64,000 bases of DNA from CAZHTS01 sp964535315 (lineage in GTDB: Bacteria; Chloroflexota; Anaerolineae; Anaerolineales; Anaerolineaceae): positions 20,196-84,195 of the forward strand of contig CAZHTS010000010.1 in assembly GCA_964535315.1 (NCBI GenBank), written 5' to 3'. The notes under the pieces were generated by a model. That model was not told where the DNA came from and did not search any database. It was given only the letters and a program-made list of their open reading frames with translations. Shown piece by piece: positions 1 through 8,317 of this stretch. Position numbers and translations under genes: made by a program. Each line of letters starts with the position of its first letter. Position 1 is the stretch's first letter.

Positions 1-174
1 ACCGCCAGTCACGTCGCTGGTTGGGGTATTGAAAACGATCGCCGCGGTCGCCGTCGTGTTCGAGGCGACCTGGGCGCGCGGCGCGCCCAGGTCGCCCTGC
101 ATCATCACGGCCACCATTCCTAAGCCCAACACAATTGCTAACACCAGCGCCGCCAGCGCCTCGGATCGACGCAT
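1..174 (-). CDS. Partial signal-anchored protein, N-terminus only
   Basis: Only the first 58 codons lie in the window; the gene runs off base 1. The start ATG at 174 follows a good ribosome-binding site (AGGTGAG) lying in the 15-bp gap after the aminotransferase stop, so it is probably the next gene of the EPS operon. Residues 6-25 are a strongly hydrophobic stretch after MRRSE, typical of an uncleaved anchor or signal peptide, followed by an Ala/Thr/Val-rich segment that would lie outside the membrane. The family cannot be recognised from this fragment. The coding sequence contains a perfect 16-bp inverted repeat (64-96). Confidence 0.6.
   Translation of the reverse strand, partial: MRRSEALAALVLAIVLGLGMVAVMMQGDLGAPRAQVASNTTATAAIVFNTPTSDVTGG
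64..96. repeat. Perfect 16-bp inverted repeat inside a coding region
   Basis: Bases 64-79 are the exact reverse complement of 81-96, with a single-base spacer. It is very GC-rich and lies inside the partial CDS at the window edge. Function unknown. Confidence 0.7.
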
Positions 175-189
175 CTTGTTCTCACCTGC

Positions 190-1311
190 CTATTGGCGAT
201 AGAAATCCAACACTGCGCCGGCCACGCACTCGATCTCCTCATCGGTCAGTTCGGCAAACATCGGCAACGACAGAATCTCGCCGCAGGTTTGCTCTGTCAC
301 CGGCAGATCGCCCGGCGCGCCGCCCAGAAAAGCGGCTGCCTGCTGCAAATGGATCGGGATTGGGTAATGAATGCCGGTAAAAATACCCCGGCTCTTCAAA
401 TAGGCCTGCAACTCATCTCGCCGGGGTGCACGAATGACGTAGAGGTGGTAAATGTGCTGACAGTCGGGCCGCTCGACCGGCGTCGTCACCGCCGAACCGG
501 CCAGCAGCCGGTTATACAGGGCGGCGTGTTGGCGGCGCAGCTCGTTCCATTCTGCCAGATGCGGCAATTTCACCCGGCAAACCAGCGCCTGAATCTCATC
601 CAGGCGGGCGTTAAACCCGATCAAATCGTGATGGTAGCGCACCTCCGAACCATGATCGCGCAGCATCCGGCAGCGCCGGGCGATTTCGGCGTCGTTGGTG
701 CTGATAAAACCACCTTCACCATACGCCCCCAGGTTCTTGGAGTAATAAAACGAAAAACCAGCCGCGTCACCCAGGCTGCCGGCCTTATGCTTCTGGTAAG
801 TAGCGCCGTGCGCCTGGCAGGCGTCTTCAATCACACGCAGATTATGCCGGCGTGCAATCTCCACCAACGGCTGCATAGCGACCATCTGTCCGTACAGGTG
901 AACGGGCATAATCGCCCGCGTCTTGCTGGTGATGCGCGCCTCCACCTGAGACACATCCATCAGACAGGTCTGTGGGTCGATATCGACGAACACCGGCGTC
1001 GCCCCCGCCAGCAAAATGGCCTCGGCCGTGGCGATGAACGTGTGCGCCGGGGTGATCACCTCGTCTCCAGGGCCAATTTCGAGGGCGCGCAAGATTAAAT
1101 GCAGCGCCGTCGTACCGTCGCTGACCCCAATCCCATATTGCGCCTCACAAAAACCGGCGAATTCCTTTTCCAGCGCCTGAACGTTCTCGCCCAGGAAAAG
1201 GTGCATGCCATCCAACACCGCGGCAATGCCACCGAGAATCTCTTCCTTGAGCGGCGCATACTGACGCTTCAAGTCAACGAACTGGATGGCAGACGTCGTC
1301 TTGGTAACCAT
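190..1311 (-). CDS. DegT/DnrJ/EryC1/StrS sugar aminotransferase (WlbC/WbpE-like)
   Basis: PLP-dependent transaminase of the sugar-nucleotide family, 373 aa. Residues near the N-terminus (FVDLKRQY) and the GTTALHL motif around 67-72 are typical. D163 in IEDACQAHGA should bind the pyridine nitrogen, and K192 in SKNLGAYGEGG is the expected Schiff-base lysine. The start was set at ATG 1311 because AAGGAGG precedes it; the open frame extends 33 codons further without support. It is third in the dehydrogenase-acetyltransferase-aminotransferase cassette, so the likely job is transamination of the 3-keto sugar made by the upstream dehydrogenase, as in UDP-diacetamido-uronic acid synthesis. The exact sugar is inferred, not shown. 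Confidence 0.9.
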   Translation of the reverse strand: MVTKTTSAIQFVDLKRQYAPLKEEILGGIAAVLDGMHLFLGENVQALEKEFAGFCEAQYGIGVSDGTTALHLILRALEIGPGDEVITPAHTFIATAEAILLAGATPVFVDIDPQTCLMDVSQVEARITSKTRAIMPVHLYGQMVAMQPLVEIARRHNLRVIEDACQAHGATYQKHKAGSLGDAAGFSFYYSKNLGAYGEGGFISTNDAEIARRCRMLRDHGSEVRYHHDLIGFNARLDEIQALVCRVKLPHLAEWNELRRQHAALYNRLLAGSAVTTPVERPDCQHIYHLYVIRAPRRDELQAYLKSRGIFTGIHYPIPIHLQQAAAFLGGAPGDLPVTEQTCGEILSLPMFAELTDEEIECVAGAVLDFYRQ

Positions 1312-1423
1312 AGAGCCCTCCTTTTGGGGTAGAGAAAATAGATGCACGTTTCTGAGAACGACAAAGTAAGAGGTTTGACCGCAGTTGAAGCGCGTAGCAC
1401 GCCACAACAAGTCGACTCAATTG

Positions 1424-1909
1424 TCAATGTTCGATCTCGCGCAACACCCGCGCCGGCGACCCCGCCACGATCGTCCAGGCCGGCACATCGTGCGTGACCA
1501 CGCTGCCCGCGCCCACCACAGCCCCCTGCCCAATCGTCACCCCACACAGAATGGTGGCGTTACTGCCAATCGATGCCCCCAGGCACACGCGCGTGGGGAC
1601 ACATTCCCAATCCTCTGCGGTTTGCAGCTCACCGTCGGCATTGGTCGAACGCGGGTACTTATCGTTGATGAACATCACCCCATGCCCGATGAAGACATTA
1701 TCTTCGATGGTCACCCCTTCGCAGATAAAGGTATGGCTGGAAATCTTCACCCGCCGGCCAATGCGCGCCCCGCGCTGGATCTCGACAAAGGTGCCCACCC
1801 GCGAGCCGTCACCGATCTCGCAGCCATACAGGTTCACAAAGGCATAGATACGCACATCCTCCCCCAGACGCACGTCGGGGGCAATCCGGGCAAAGTCGGG
1901 AGCTACCAT
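1424..1909 (-). CDS. Left-handed beta-helix sugar N-acetyltransferase (WlbB/WbpD-like)
   Basis: A 161-aa hexapeptide-repeat acyltransferase. Repeated [LIV]-G-x-x-x turns (e.g. GDGSRVG, GRRVKIS, GQGAVVGAGSVV) cover most of the protein, interrupted by a loop around FINDKYPRS that is typical of the WbpD/PglD-like sugar N-acetyltransferases. It starts 7 bp inside the end of the dehydrogenase gene, so the two are translationally coupled. It probably acetylates the amino group added by the aminotransferase encoded next. A 112-bp gap separates the two genes. Confidence 0.88.
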   Translation of the reverse strand: MVAPDFARIAPDVRLGEDVRIYAFVNLYGCEIGDGSRVGTFVEIQRGARIGRRVKISSHTFICEGVTIEDNVFIGHGVMFINDKYPRSTNADGELQTAEDWECVPTRVCLGASIGSNATILCGVTIGQGAVVGAGSVVTHDVPAWTIVAGSPARVLREIEH

Positions 1910-2919
1910 CTGATCGTCTCCACGTGCCCGCTGTTAAGCAAAGAACGCTGCGCCGCCTCTAGAATACGGACGACCTTCAGCCCCTCTTCACCGCAGGTGC
2001 AGGGCGTCTTATGATTGACGATGCAGTCCACAAAATGCATACACTCCTGACGCAACGGTTCAACCAGCTTGATGTTCGGAATGACCACGTCTCCATAACG
2101 ATACGAGAGCATGAAATCCGCGTAGCTGCTGGGGAAGTCGTTGGTCACCACCCCCTTATCATAAATACGCAGTTTCTCCTGCGCTTCGATATCGTTGTAC
2201 ACCACCATCTTCTTGCTGCCCACCACGGTGACCCGCCGCACCTTGCACGGGTCGAGCCAGCTGACGTGCACGTGCGCCAGCAAATGATCCGGGAACACCA
2301 GGTTCATATAGGCGATGTCATGCGTATCCTTGAGCACACAACTCATCCCCTGGGCGCGTACCGACACCGGCTCCACATCCAACAGATACAACAGGATGGA
2401 GATATCGTGCGGCGCCAGATCCCACAACACGTTCAGCCCGCGTTGGAACAGTCCCAGATTGAGACGGGCCGTATCCACATAATAAATATCCCCCAGTTCG
2501 CCGCTCTGAATCAATTGCTTCAACGCCTGTACCGCCGAATTGAACTCAAAAGTGTGCCCGACCATCAACACCCGGTCGCTCTGCTGGGAAATCTGACACA
2601 ACTCTTCAGCCTGCTGGCTGTCAATCGTCAGCGGCTTCTCCACCAGGACGTGTAACCCGTTTTGCATGCATTCCTTTGCAATCGGGTAATGGCTGGGCGG
2701 CGGTGTAGCGATGACGACTGCGTCCAGGCCCATCGCAAACAGTTCGTGATAGTCACGGCTTATCCCAATTTGTGGATAAGTCGTTTGGATACGTTTCAGC
2801 CGATCTTCTTGCAAATCGGCCACTGCCACAACATTGGAATTGGGCAGTTCGACAAAATTTCGGATCAGGTTTGGCCCCCAATATCCACACCCAATCACAC
2901 CAACCCTTACCTTATCCAT
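1903..2919 (-). CDS. Gfo/Idh/MocA-family sugar-nucleotide dehydrogenase (WlbA/WbpB-like)
   Basis: A 338-aa NAD-dependent oxidoreductase. The Rossmann motif VGVIGCGYWGPN is at residues 6-17 and the family signature VEKPL near residue 94. In Bordetella wlb and Pseudomonas wbp loci the same family oxidises C3 of UDP-GlcNAc-uronic acid, and the gene order here (dehydrogenase, acetyltransferase, aminotransferase) matches wlbA-wlbB-wlbC. The UDP-GlcNAc 6-dehydrogenase that would feed the pathway is not in the window. A ribosome-binding site (GGAGG) lies before the ATG at 2919. Confidence 0.88.
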   Translation of the reverse strand: MDKVRVGVIGCGYWGPNLIRNFVELPNSNVVAVADLQEDRLKRIQTTYPQIGISRDYHELFAMGLDAVVIATPPPSHYPIAKECMQNGLHVLVEKPLTIDSQQAEELCQISQQSDRVLMVGHTFEFNSAVQALKQLIQSGELGDIYYVDTARLNLGLFQRGLNVLWDLAPHDISILLYLLDVEPVSVRAQGMSCVLKDTHDIAYMNLVFPDHLLAHVHVSWLDPCKVRRVTVVGSKKMVVYNDIEAQEKLRIYDKGVVTNDFPSSYADFMLSYRYGDVVIPNIKLVEPLRQECMHFVDCIVNHKTPCTCGEEGLKVVRILEAAQRSLLNSGHVETIRW

Positions 2920-2944
2920 TCCAGCCTCCTTCCTCTCGGTTGAC

Positions 2945-3694
2945 TCAACAGGCGCCGTCGTGTTTTAAAACGACCAACGGTGTCTTGAGCAAGATCTTGA
3001 TATCCAGACCCAATGATTGCTTACGAATATATTCCAGATCCAGGCGGGTTTGCTTATCGAAATCCACCGTACAGCGCGCCGTCACCTGCTGCAAACCGGT
3101 GATGCCCGGCTTGGCCTGTAAACGATAGCGATGCCAGGGCCGGTATTGATCGACCTCATAGGGGATCGCCGGGCGTGGCCCCACCAGGCTCATATCGCCG
3201 CGCAATACACACCAGAACTGCGGCAATTCGTCCAGGCTATATTTGCGCAAGAAATGCCCGATGCGCGTGATGCGTGGATCGCGGATGAGCTTGTGCACCC
3301 TGTTCTCGCCCCCCTGCAAGGCGACCATCTGCTCGTGGTTGTGGTTGATCAAAGCCTGCATGTAGGCCTGATGGATGGCCGGGTCGGCGTTGGCAATCAT
3401 CGTACGGAACTTGTAGCAAGAAAACTCTTGCATGCGCCAATAGGCATAGCCGTTGAAATGCCAGCGCCGGGCCCCCACTCGCTTCTGCGCGAAAAATACC
3501 GGGCCCGCTGAATCTAACCTGATCAACACGGCAATGATCAACATTACCGGTGCCAGGACCAATAGCGCCGCCGCCGCCAGGAAAAAATCAAGAATGTCTT
3601 TGCTGATATAATACAATGTACGGTCGCGTTTCAGCGGGCTGGTGGCGCGTGGATCGAACTTACGGACAAGCTCCAGGCTGATCTGCTGTTGCAT
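2945..3694 (-). CDS. Undecaprenyl-phosphate sugar-phosphate transferase (short, monotopic)
   Basis: A 249-aa initiating phosphoglycosyltransferase of the bacterial sugar transferase family (PF02397). One hydrophobic segment at about 33-58 is followed by the conserved KFRTM, SLDELPQFW and LRGDMSLVGPRP motifs. It lacks the extra N-terminal transmembrane helices and domain of WbaP/WcaJ, so it is the small catalytic form. It transfers a sugar 1-phosphate to undecaprenyl phosphate to start a repeat unit. It lies between the chain-length/kinase gene and the sugar-nucleotide cassette. GGGGAGGG precedes the start. Confidence 0.92.
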   Translation of the reverse strand: MQQQISLELVRKFDPRATSPLKRDRTLYYISKDILDFFLAAAALLVLAPVMLIIAVLIRLDSAGPVFFAQKRVGARRWHFNGYAYWRMQEFSCYKFRTMIANADPAIHQAYMQALINHNHEQMVALQGGENRVHKLIRDPRITRIGHFLRKYSLDELPQFWCVLRGDMSLVGPRPAIPYEVDQYRPWHRYRLQAKPGITGLQQVTARCTVDFDKQTRLDLEYIRKQSLGLDIKILLKTPLVVLKHDGAC

Positions 3695-3763
3695 GGTACC
3701 CTCCCCTCGGATGGAAAAGAACGCTGCCGGCTAAACAACCGGCTACCCCTGATCCCAAAAAGA

Positions 3764-5317
3764 CTAGTGGTTTTTATCCGCCCCGGGAACCCCGGCGCGG
3801 GAAATAGACTTACGATGGCCGTAATAATAGCTACCGCGTCCGTTTTGTTCGGTATGGGTGACTACCACCCCAATGGTGCGCGCTTTGAGCAAATTGAGTT
3901 GTTCGCAGGCCTCGTGCAACGTCTCGCGGCGCGTCATCCCTTGCCGCACAATCAGCACCACCCCGTCTACTTCGGGGGCCAGCGCGGCGGCGTCCGCCAC
4001 CTCCAGCAAGGCCGAAGAATCCAGAACAACAATGTCGGCTTGCTCGCACAACAGTTTCAACAGATTGCGCATCGCCTCAGAACGCAGCCGGTCACTGGCG
4101 TCGCTCAACGGCTTACCGCTGGGCAAAATTCGTAACCCGGCAATACCGCTCTCCTGAAGCGCCTGCTCCCAATCACCCTCTGCGCTCAACAAATCACTCA
4201 GCCCATATTCGTTACTCAGACCAAAAATAGCGTGGATCGCCGGCAGATTGGTGTCACAATCCACCAGGACGACCTGCTTTCCTGTTTGCGCCAACAGGAT
4301 GGACAGATTCGCCGCCACCGTTGACTTGCCTTCTTCAGGCTCCGCCGAGGTGACCATCAACGTGTGCAGCGGGTGCTCCTGGGCGTAACGCAACACACCG
4401 ATGCGCAACCGCCGATAAGCTTCGCCATAGGGTGAACTGCCATCGCTGGTCAGATACGCCCGTTTACGCGCCACCCCGGGGATTTTTCCGATCACCTTTT
4501 GGACAGCCACTGCCTCGATCTGTTCGCTGGTCTGCAGACGAGTATCAAAATGATCAAATAAAAATACCAGACCCAGCCCTGCCAGACCACTGAGCATCAA
4601 CGCCAGCCCGTAATTAATCAACAGGTTGGGCTTATCAGGTTTGGTGGGCAAGATAGCCGGTTCGACCAGCGAGATCGTGTTGGCGCGCAACGCCTCACGC
4701 AAACGGGTTTCTTCGTATTGCTCCAACAAGGTGGCATACGTGTTCTGCTTCAATTCAAGCGAACGGCTGGCCGCCGCAATCGCCTCCGAATCCGAGGGCG
4801 ACTCGCGCACCAGCGCCTCATATTCTTCCCGTCCCTGGCTCAGTTCCTGCTCAATCTGGGTAAGCTGTCCGGCCAGGATTTCTTTTGGATCCTTACCCCC
4901 GCCGGTATACAGGGCCTTGCTCTGCTCGATCAGAATCAGCGCCAGGGCATTGGCCGCCTGTTGGGCAATCAACGGATCGGAATGCTCGATCGTAATGTTG
5001 ATCAATTCCGTGTTGGTGACGATTTCCACCCGCACCGTCGGGGTGGCATCTAACCCCAGCTTTTTGACCAGTTCGTCCAATACCGGGCGGCTGGTTGCAA
5101 TACGCACATAGGTGTTAACCAGGCGATCGTTATAGACGTAATCGGTGTAACTCACCGTCCCCCCGGCGGCAGTCGCAATCCGCAGCGTCGCCGTAGCAGC
5201 ATAAATTGGCGTGATCAGGCGCGTACCCAGAACAACCAATATCATTGTCACGGAGATGGTGATGATGACGATCCACTTACGTCTCCATACGACGAGCAAG
5301 TAGTCCTTAAGGACCAT
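3764..5317 (-). CDS. Polysaccharide co-polymerase fused to BY-family tyrosine kinase
   Basis: A 517-aa Wzc/CpsCD-type fusion. TM1 is at about 15-38, followed by a Wzz domain with a coiled coil around 150-215, a proline motif PTKPDKPN at 224-231, and TM2 at about 235-254. The cytoplasmic kinase has Walker A SAEPEEGKST (K331), Walker A' VLVDCD (350-355) and Walker B IVVLDSS (429-435). A short tyrosine cluster (497-499) lies near the C-terminus, much smaller than in E. coli Wzc. It controls length and export of the polysaccharide. It is the first gene of the operon, behind a strong GGGAGGGAGGG ribosome-binding site and a structured leader. Confidence 0.93.
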   Translation of the reverse strand: MVLKDYLLVVWRRKWIVIITISVTMILVVLGTRLITPIYAATATLRIATAAGGTVSYTDYVYNDRLVNTYVRIATSRPVLDELVKKLGLDATPTVRVEIVTNTELINITIEHSDPLIAQQAANALALILIEQSKALYTGGGKDPKEILAGQLTQIEQELSQGREEYEALVRESPSDSEAIAAASRSLELKQNTYATLLEQYEETRLREALRANTISLVEPAILPTKPDKPNLLINYGLALMLSGLAGLGLVFLFDHFDTRLQTSEQIEAVAVQKVIGKIPGVARKRAYLTSDGSSPYGEAYRRLRIGVLRYAQEHPLHTLMVTSAEPEEGKSTVAANLSILLAQTGKQVVLVDCDTNLPAIHAIFGLSNEYGLSDLLSAEGDWEQALQESGIAGLRILPSGKPLSDASDRLRSEAMRNLLKLLCEQADIVVLDSSALLEVADAAALAPEVDGVVLIVRQGMTRRETLHEACEQLNLLKARTIGVVVTHTEQNGRGSYYYGHRKSISRAGVPGADKNH

Positions 5318-5464
5318 AACCCTCCCTCCCGGCGCAGAGATGAAAATAGATATATTGAATATAACCGCGCTGCGCCCACAGTGTCCCGCTCACGGTACCC
5401 GTAACCAGCCGACCGCTAAATTACCCCTAATACCCCCCGCGCTTAAAACCGTGAAACCCGATTT

Positions 5465-5495
5465 AAAACAAAAAAAACCAACCAAGTGGCCGGTT
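5465..5495 (-). terminator. Intrinsic terminator (attenuator) in EPS operon leader
   Basis: On the minus strand AACCGGCC (5495-5488), loop ACTT and GGTTGGTT (5483-5476) form an 8-bp stem with two G-U pairs. It is followed directly by a run of T residues (5475-5470), one G, then four more T. It sits about 150 bp upstream of the first gene and downstream of the operon promoter, so it would stop transcription before the genes. Confidence 0.75.
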
Positions 5496-5627
5496 TCGCA
5501 ATTTGCTCCTCGCAGGTCTCCCATCCCATCGTATGGGGTTGCGACCAACAATACCTGCGGATCAATGCATCCACTTTCCCCCGGTTTGTGTTGAGAGTGC
5601 GTTGTAGGGCAGAACAAATATAAAGTT
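5465..5627 (-). promoter_or_regulatory. Structured 5' leader of EPS operon, candidate riboswitch
   Basis: Between the predicted transcription start (about 5627) and the leader terminator lies a folded region. A 7-bp stem pairs 5553-5559 with 5511-5517, and inside it a hairpin pairs 5533-5537 with 5525-5529. An upstream AAGTGG (5576-5571) can pair with CCACTT (5489-5484), and AAACC (5587-5583) with GGTTT (5479-5475). This pairing would break the terminator stem. I compared it by eye with c-di-GMP-I, c-di-AMP, cobalamin, TPP and SAM classes and found no convincing match. Ligand or protein control is inference. Confidence 0.55.
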
Positions 5628-5633
5628 AAATAG

Positions 5634-5662
5634 ATTTTAGCAAAAAGCTATAGCGAAGTCAA
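5634..5662 (-). promoter_or_regulatory. Sigma70-type promoter of the EPS operon
   Basis: -35 TTGACT (5662-5657), a 17-bp spacer, and -10 TAAAAT (5639-5634), in an AT-rich patch downstream of the previous gene's terminator. The predicted start is near 5627, giving a leader of about 310 nt before the kinase gene. Confidence 0.75.
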
Positions 5663-5701
5663 TCAATAAAACGAGTCAAAAACTCGATTTTTCGACCAAA
5701 A

Positions 5702-5746
5702 TACAAAAAAAGTCCCCCTTCCATAAAAACCTCTACGGAAGGGGGA
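5702..5746 (-). terminator. Terminator of the beta-helix protein gene
   Basis: A perfect 10-bp stem (5737-5746 with 5713-5722, reading TCCCCCTTCC and GGAAGGGGGA) is followed on the minus strand by AC and seven T residues. It lies 20 bp after the stop codon at 5766. Confidence 0.9.
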
Positions 5747-5765
5747 TCCAGGGGAAAGAAAATGG

Positions 5766-8018
5766 CTACGCCCTGGGCAATAAAACCAGGACAAAAGCGC
5801 CCACCTGATCGGCGCTTGCCGTCACGTGCCCTCCGCTAACCGTGGTGGGCAGGCTGACCCACGTCCCCGTCTCGGCCTGATAGAACATCACGGTCAATTC
5901 CTTGTCCTCCGGCAGACTGAAATCCACCGGCAGTTCGAAATCGACCTGCATCTTTGCGCTCAGTTTCTCAACCGGCTTTCCTTGTGCATCGTTGATCTTA
6001 ATCTCAAAGCCGCTGCCAACCTGTTCGGCGTTCTGCGGCAGCGCCGCCGGCAAAGCGCTTGATTGCAACGGCATGAAACCGGTCGAACCGTCCGGCAAAA
6101 TATCCACCCCCGCCAACGTCGCACTGGCCAGCAGATGGCTTTGCGGGCCATACGCCGGCTGCTCGTCCCACAAATTAAAGATTGTGTCCCGCCCCGCCTC
6201 CAGTTGGAAGGGCCCTGCGGCCTCATTCACAAACACATGAACGACCTGCGGCCCCGGCACCCCGCCGCCTATCCAGGCATTCAGGGTCATCTCGCCAGGC
6301 TGGCCTTCATCCTGTGCATCGACCTGTGCAAACGGATCGTGCACCAGGATGGTCGTAAAGGTTATGTTCCCCTCCGGGTTATTATAGACGGGGTCGGCGC
6401 CCGAAGCATCCACAACCCGATCACACCCCGAGCTGCCCGGTCCGCCCGCACAGCCCCACCAGTTATCGGTGGCATCCACCACTTCCCCTGCGTCGTAGTT
6501 GACCAACCCAAAATCGTTCCCCCGGAAGGAGTTGTTGTGGATCTGCGTGCCGCTCGAAAGATACGTCCACGCGCCGGTGCCATTCCCGGTAAAACGGTTA
6601 TTGGTGATGGTAGTGCCGGTGGCCTGATACAGTGTGCTCCCCGCGGTGTTGTTGTGGATATTGTTTCCACTAATCTGCGTGTTGCTCGCCTGATACAGAG
6701 AAATGCCCGTACCATTACCATACACATTATTCCCACTGATCCGTGCATCGCTCCCCATCCCAAGATAGATGCCCTGGTCACTGCGCGAGACCACGTTATT
6801 CTCGACCACCGTACCGGCGCCGGGCTGATAAAGCAGGATGCCGGCAGACGCATTGTTATCCGGGTGACCCGCCTTGGTAAAATCAAAACCGGTAACGCGG
6901 TTGTTGCTCACGTGCCCGACTGCGCCCCAGCCAATCTGGATGCCGTTTTGGGCAGTGAAATCAATCTCGCCGTAGCCGGTCACGGTATTATCGACGATCT
7001 CGGCCGTCAGATTATTGCCGTTAGCCGTGATCCCATTTTTCTGAAAATCGGACACCTCGTTGCCGCGCACCACCACCGTGCGGCTGACGCCATCCGTGTT
7101 ATAGATATAAATTGCATTCCCGTGCTGCGATCCGTTAGCGGGTGTGTTGCGAATCCCCTGCACGGTGCTGTTCAAGATCGAACCACCGGCGTTGTAATAG
7201 GCGATGCCCATAAAGCGATAGTTGCTATTGCCTTTGCCCAACCCGTTCACGGTCAAATTATTGATGACCACCTCGGCATTGTTGACAAAGACAATCGGCT
7301 TATTGGCTGCACCGGTCGTAAACAGGGTCGCCAGCGTATCCGGCGCCTGAATCACCGCCGTTCCTACCCCTTCCAGGGTCAAATTCTTGGTGATACTGAT
7401 CTGCTCGGTGAATGTACCGCTGATATACACCGTTTCACCGTCGACGGCAAAGTCTATCGCCTCCTGCACCGGCGTCGCCGATTCGATGCAGTTTGCCCGC
7501 CCGGCGCAGCCGCCGGCCGCCATGAAGTAGTAGGTCACCCCACCGCGCACCACCCAGGGATCCCCGTCAGACAACGCATCTGCCACTTCTTCCGACGCCA
7601 ACGCCAGCGGCGTACCACTTGCATCGGTCACCACCGCCCCTGAGTCCGCAATCGCCTCAACCACCGGAGCAAGTTCCGGCGTCGGGACGCCATCCTGCAC
7701 CCCGCTTTCCTGCCCGGTCGCCGGTGTTTCAATCGTTTGCTCTCCATCTACCGGCGTTTCGACCGTCTGTTCCCCGTTTTGTTCCCCAACTGCCGGCGTA
7801 TCCGTCCCCGGCTCTCCGGCCTGTTCCCCAGTTGCCGGCGCATCGGCCGGCGTTTCATCCGGATTCTCGGCCCCATCGGGCGTTTCCTGTTCCTGGGTTT
7901 CTGTCTCCGGGGTGGTGGGAACCTCCCCCTGAGCATAGACCACCCGTGGGAACATTAAAGTCAATGCCAACACAACCAGCAGCGTCCACTGGCATACTCG
8001 ACGCGACAAACAAAACAT
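5766..8018 (-). CDS. Secreted right-handed beta-helix protein with acidic Thr/Pro linker
   Basis: A 750-aa exported protein. The signal peptide spans about 1-29, with likely cleavage after VVYA. Residues 30-130 are a low-complexity Thr/Glu/Pro/Gly linker with imperfect TPAxGEQ repeats. From about 185 to 540 there is a parallel beta-helix (NosD/periplasmic copper-binding or pectate-lyase-like fold) with many N-N-x-[IV]-x-x-N turns, e.g. SGNNVYGNG and ISGNNIHNN. A beta-rich C-terminal part (about 580-750) follows. No LPxTG or PEP-CTERM sorting signal was seen. Such folds usually bind or cleave polysaccharide, but no catalytic residues can be assigned. Its place next to the EPS operon supports a surface role. 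GGGAGGGGTC precedes the ATG. Confidence 0.85.
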   Translation of the reverse strand: MFCLSRRVCQWTLLVVLALTLMFPRVVYAQGEVPTTPETETQEQETPDGAENPDETPADAPATGEQAGEPGTDTPAVGEQNGEQTVETPVDGEQTIETPATGQESGVQDGVPTPELAPVVEAIADSGAVVTDASGTPLALASEEVADALSDGDPWVVRGGVTYYFMAAGGCAGRANCIESATPVQEAIDFAVDGETVYISGTFTEQISITKNLTLEGVGTAVIQAPDTLATLFTTGAANKPIVFVNNAEVVINNLTVNGLGKGNSNYRFMGIAYYNAGGSILNSTVQGIRNTPANGSQHGNAIYIYNTDGVSRTVVVRGNEVSDFQKNGITANGNNLTAEIVDNTVTGYGEIDFTAQNGIQIGWGAVGHVSNNRVTGFDFTKAGHPDNNASAGILLYQPGAGTVVENNVVSRSDQGIYLGMGSDARISGNNVYGNGTGISLYQASNTQISGNNIHNNTAGSTLYQATGTTITNNRFTGNGTGAWTYLSSGTQIHNNSFRGNDFGLVNYDAGEVVDATDNWWGCAGGPGSSGCDRVVDASGADPVYNNPEGNITFTTILVHDPFAQVDAQDEGQPGEMTLNAWIGGGVPGPQVVHVFVNEAAGPFQLEAGRDTIFNLWDEQPAYGPQSHLLASATLAGVDILPDGSTGFMPLQSSALPAALPQNAEQVGSGFEIKINDAQGKPVEKLSAKMQVDFELPVDFSLPEDKELTVMFYQAETGTWVSLPTTVSGGHVTASADQVGAFVLVLLPRA

Positions 8019-8201
8019 GACCCCTCCCTACTATTTAACAGAGAAAATTAACAAAACCCGTACCCGAAAATAGAATTCATTTTGCAAGGCATATCCAGGC
8101 AATCGTTCGCTGTCTCTCCCCCTCCTTTCTGGCTTCAGAGTACATTCCACGTTTACCAGCCATCATGTAAGCTTCATCCTTTTCAAGGCAAACACCACCC
8201 C

Positions 8202-8220
8202 ATGGTTTGACATAAACCAT
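8202..8220. repeat. 7-bp perfect inverted repeat, possible operator or leader hairpin
   Basis: ATGGTTT and AAACCAT are separated by five bases. It lies in the predicted leader of the beta-helix gene, so it could act as an RNA hairpin or a protein-binding site. Confidence 0.5.
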
Positions 8221-8317
8221 CAGGTGACAACCGTGTCAGTAGTGGTATTCGATTGTCAAACACTGAGTAAATAGACAACGCCCAGCGGCGCCCCTATACC
8301 CCTACCCAAACATAAAC

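Noticed and set aside
5465..5627. Leader as a c-di-GMP-I (GEMM) riboswitch
   Set aside because: There is a faint resemblance (ACAAACC, GGAAAG, GG-UGCA) but the conserved GGGACGCAAAGCC core and the second docking hairpin are missing.
6063..7643. 526-codon plus-strand open frame opposite the beta-helix gene
   Set aside because: The real gene has a signal peptide, repeats, ribosome-binding site and terminator; this frame has none.
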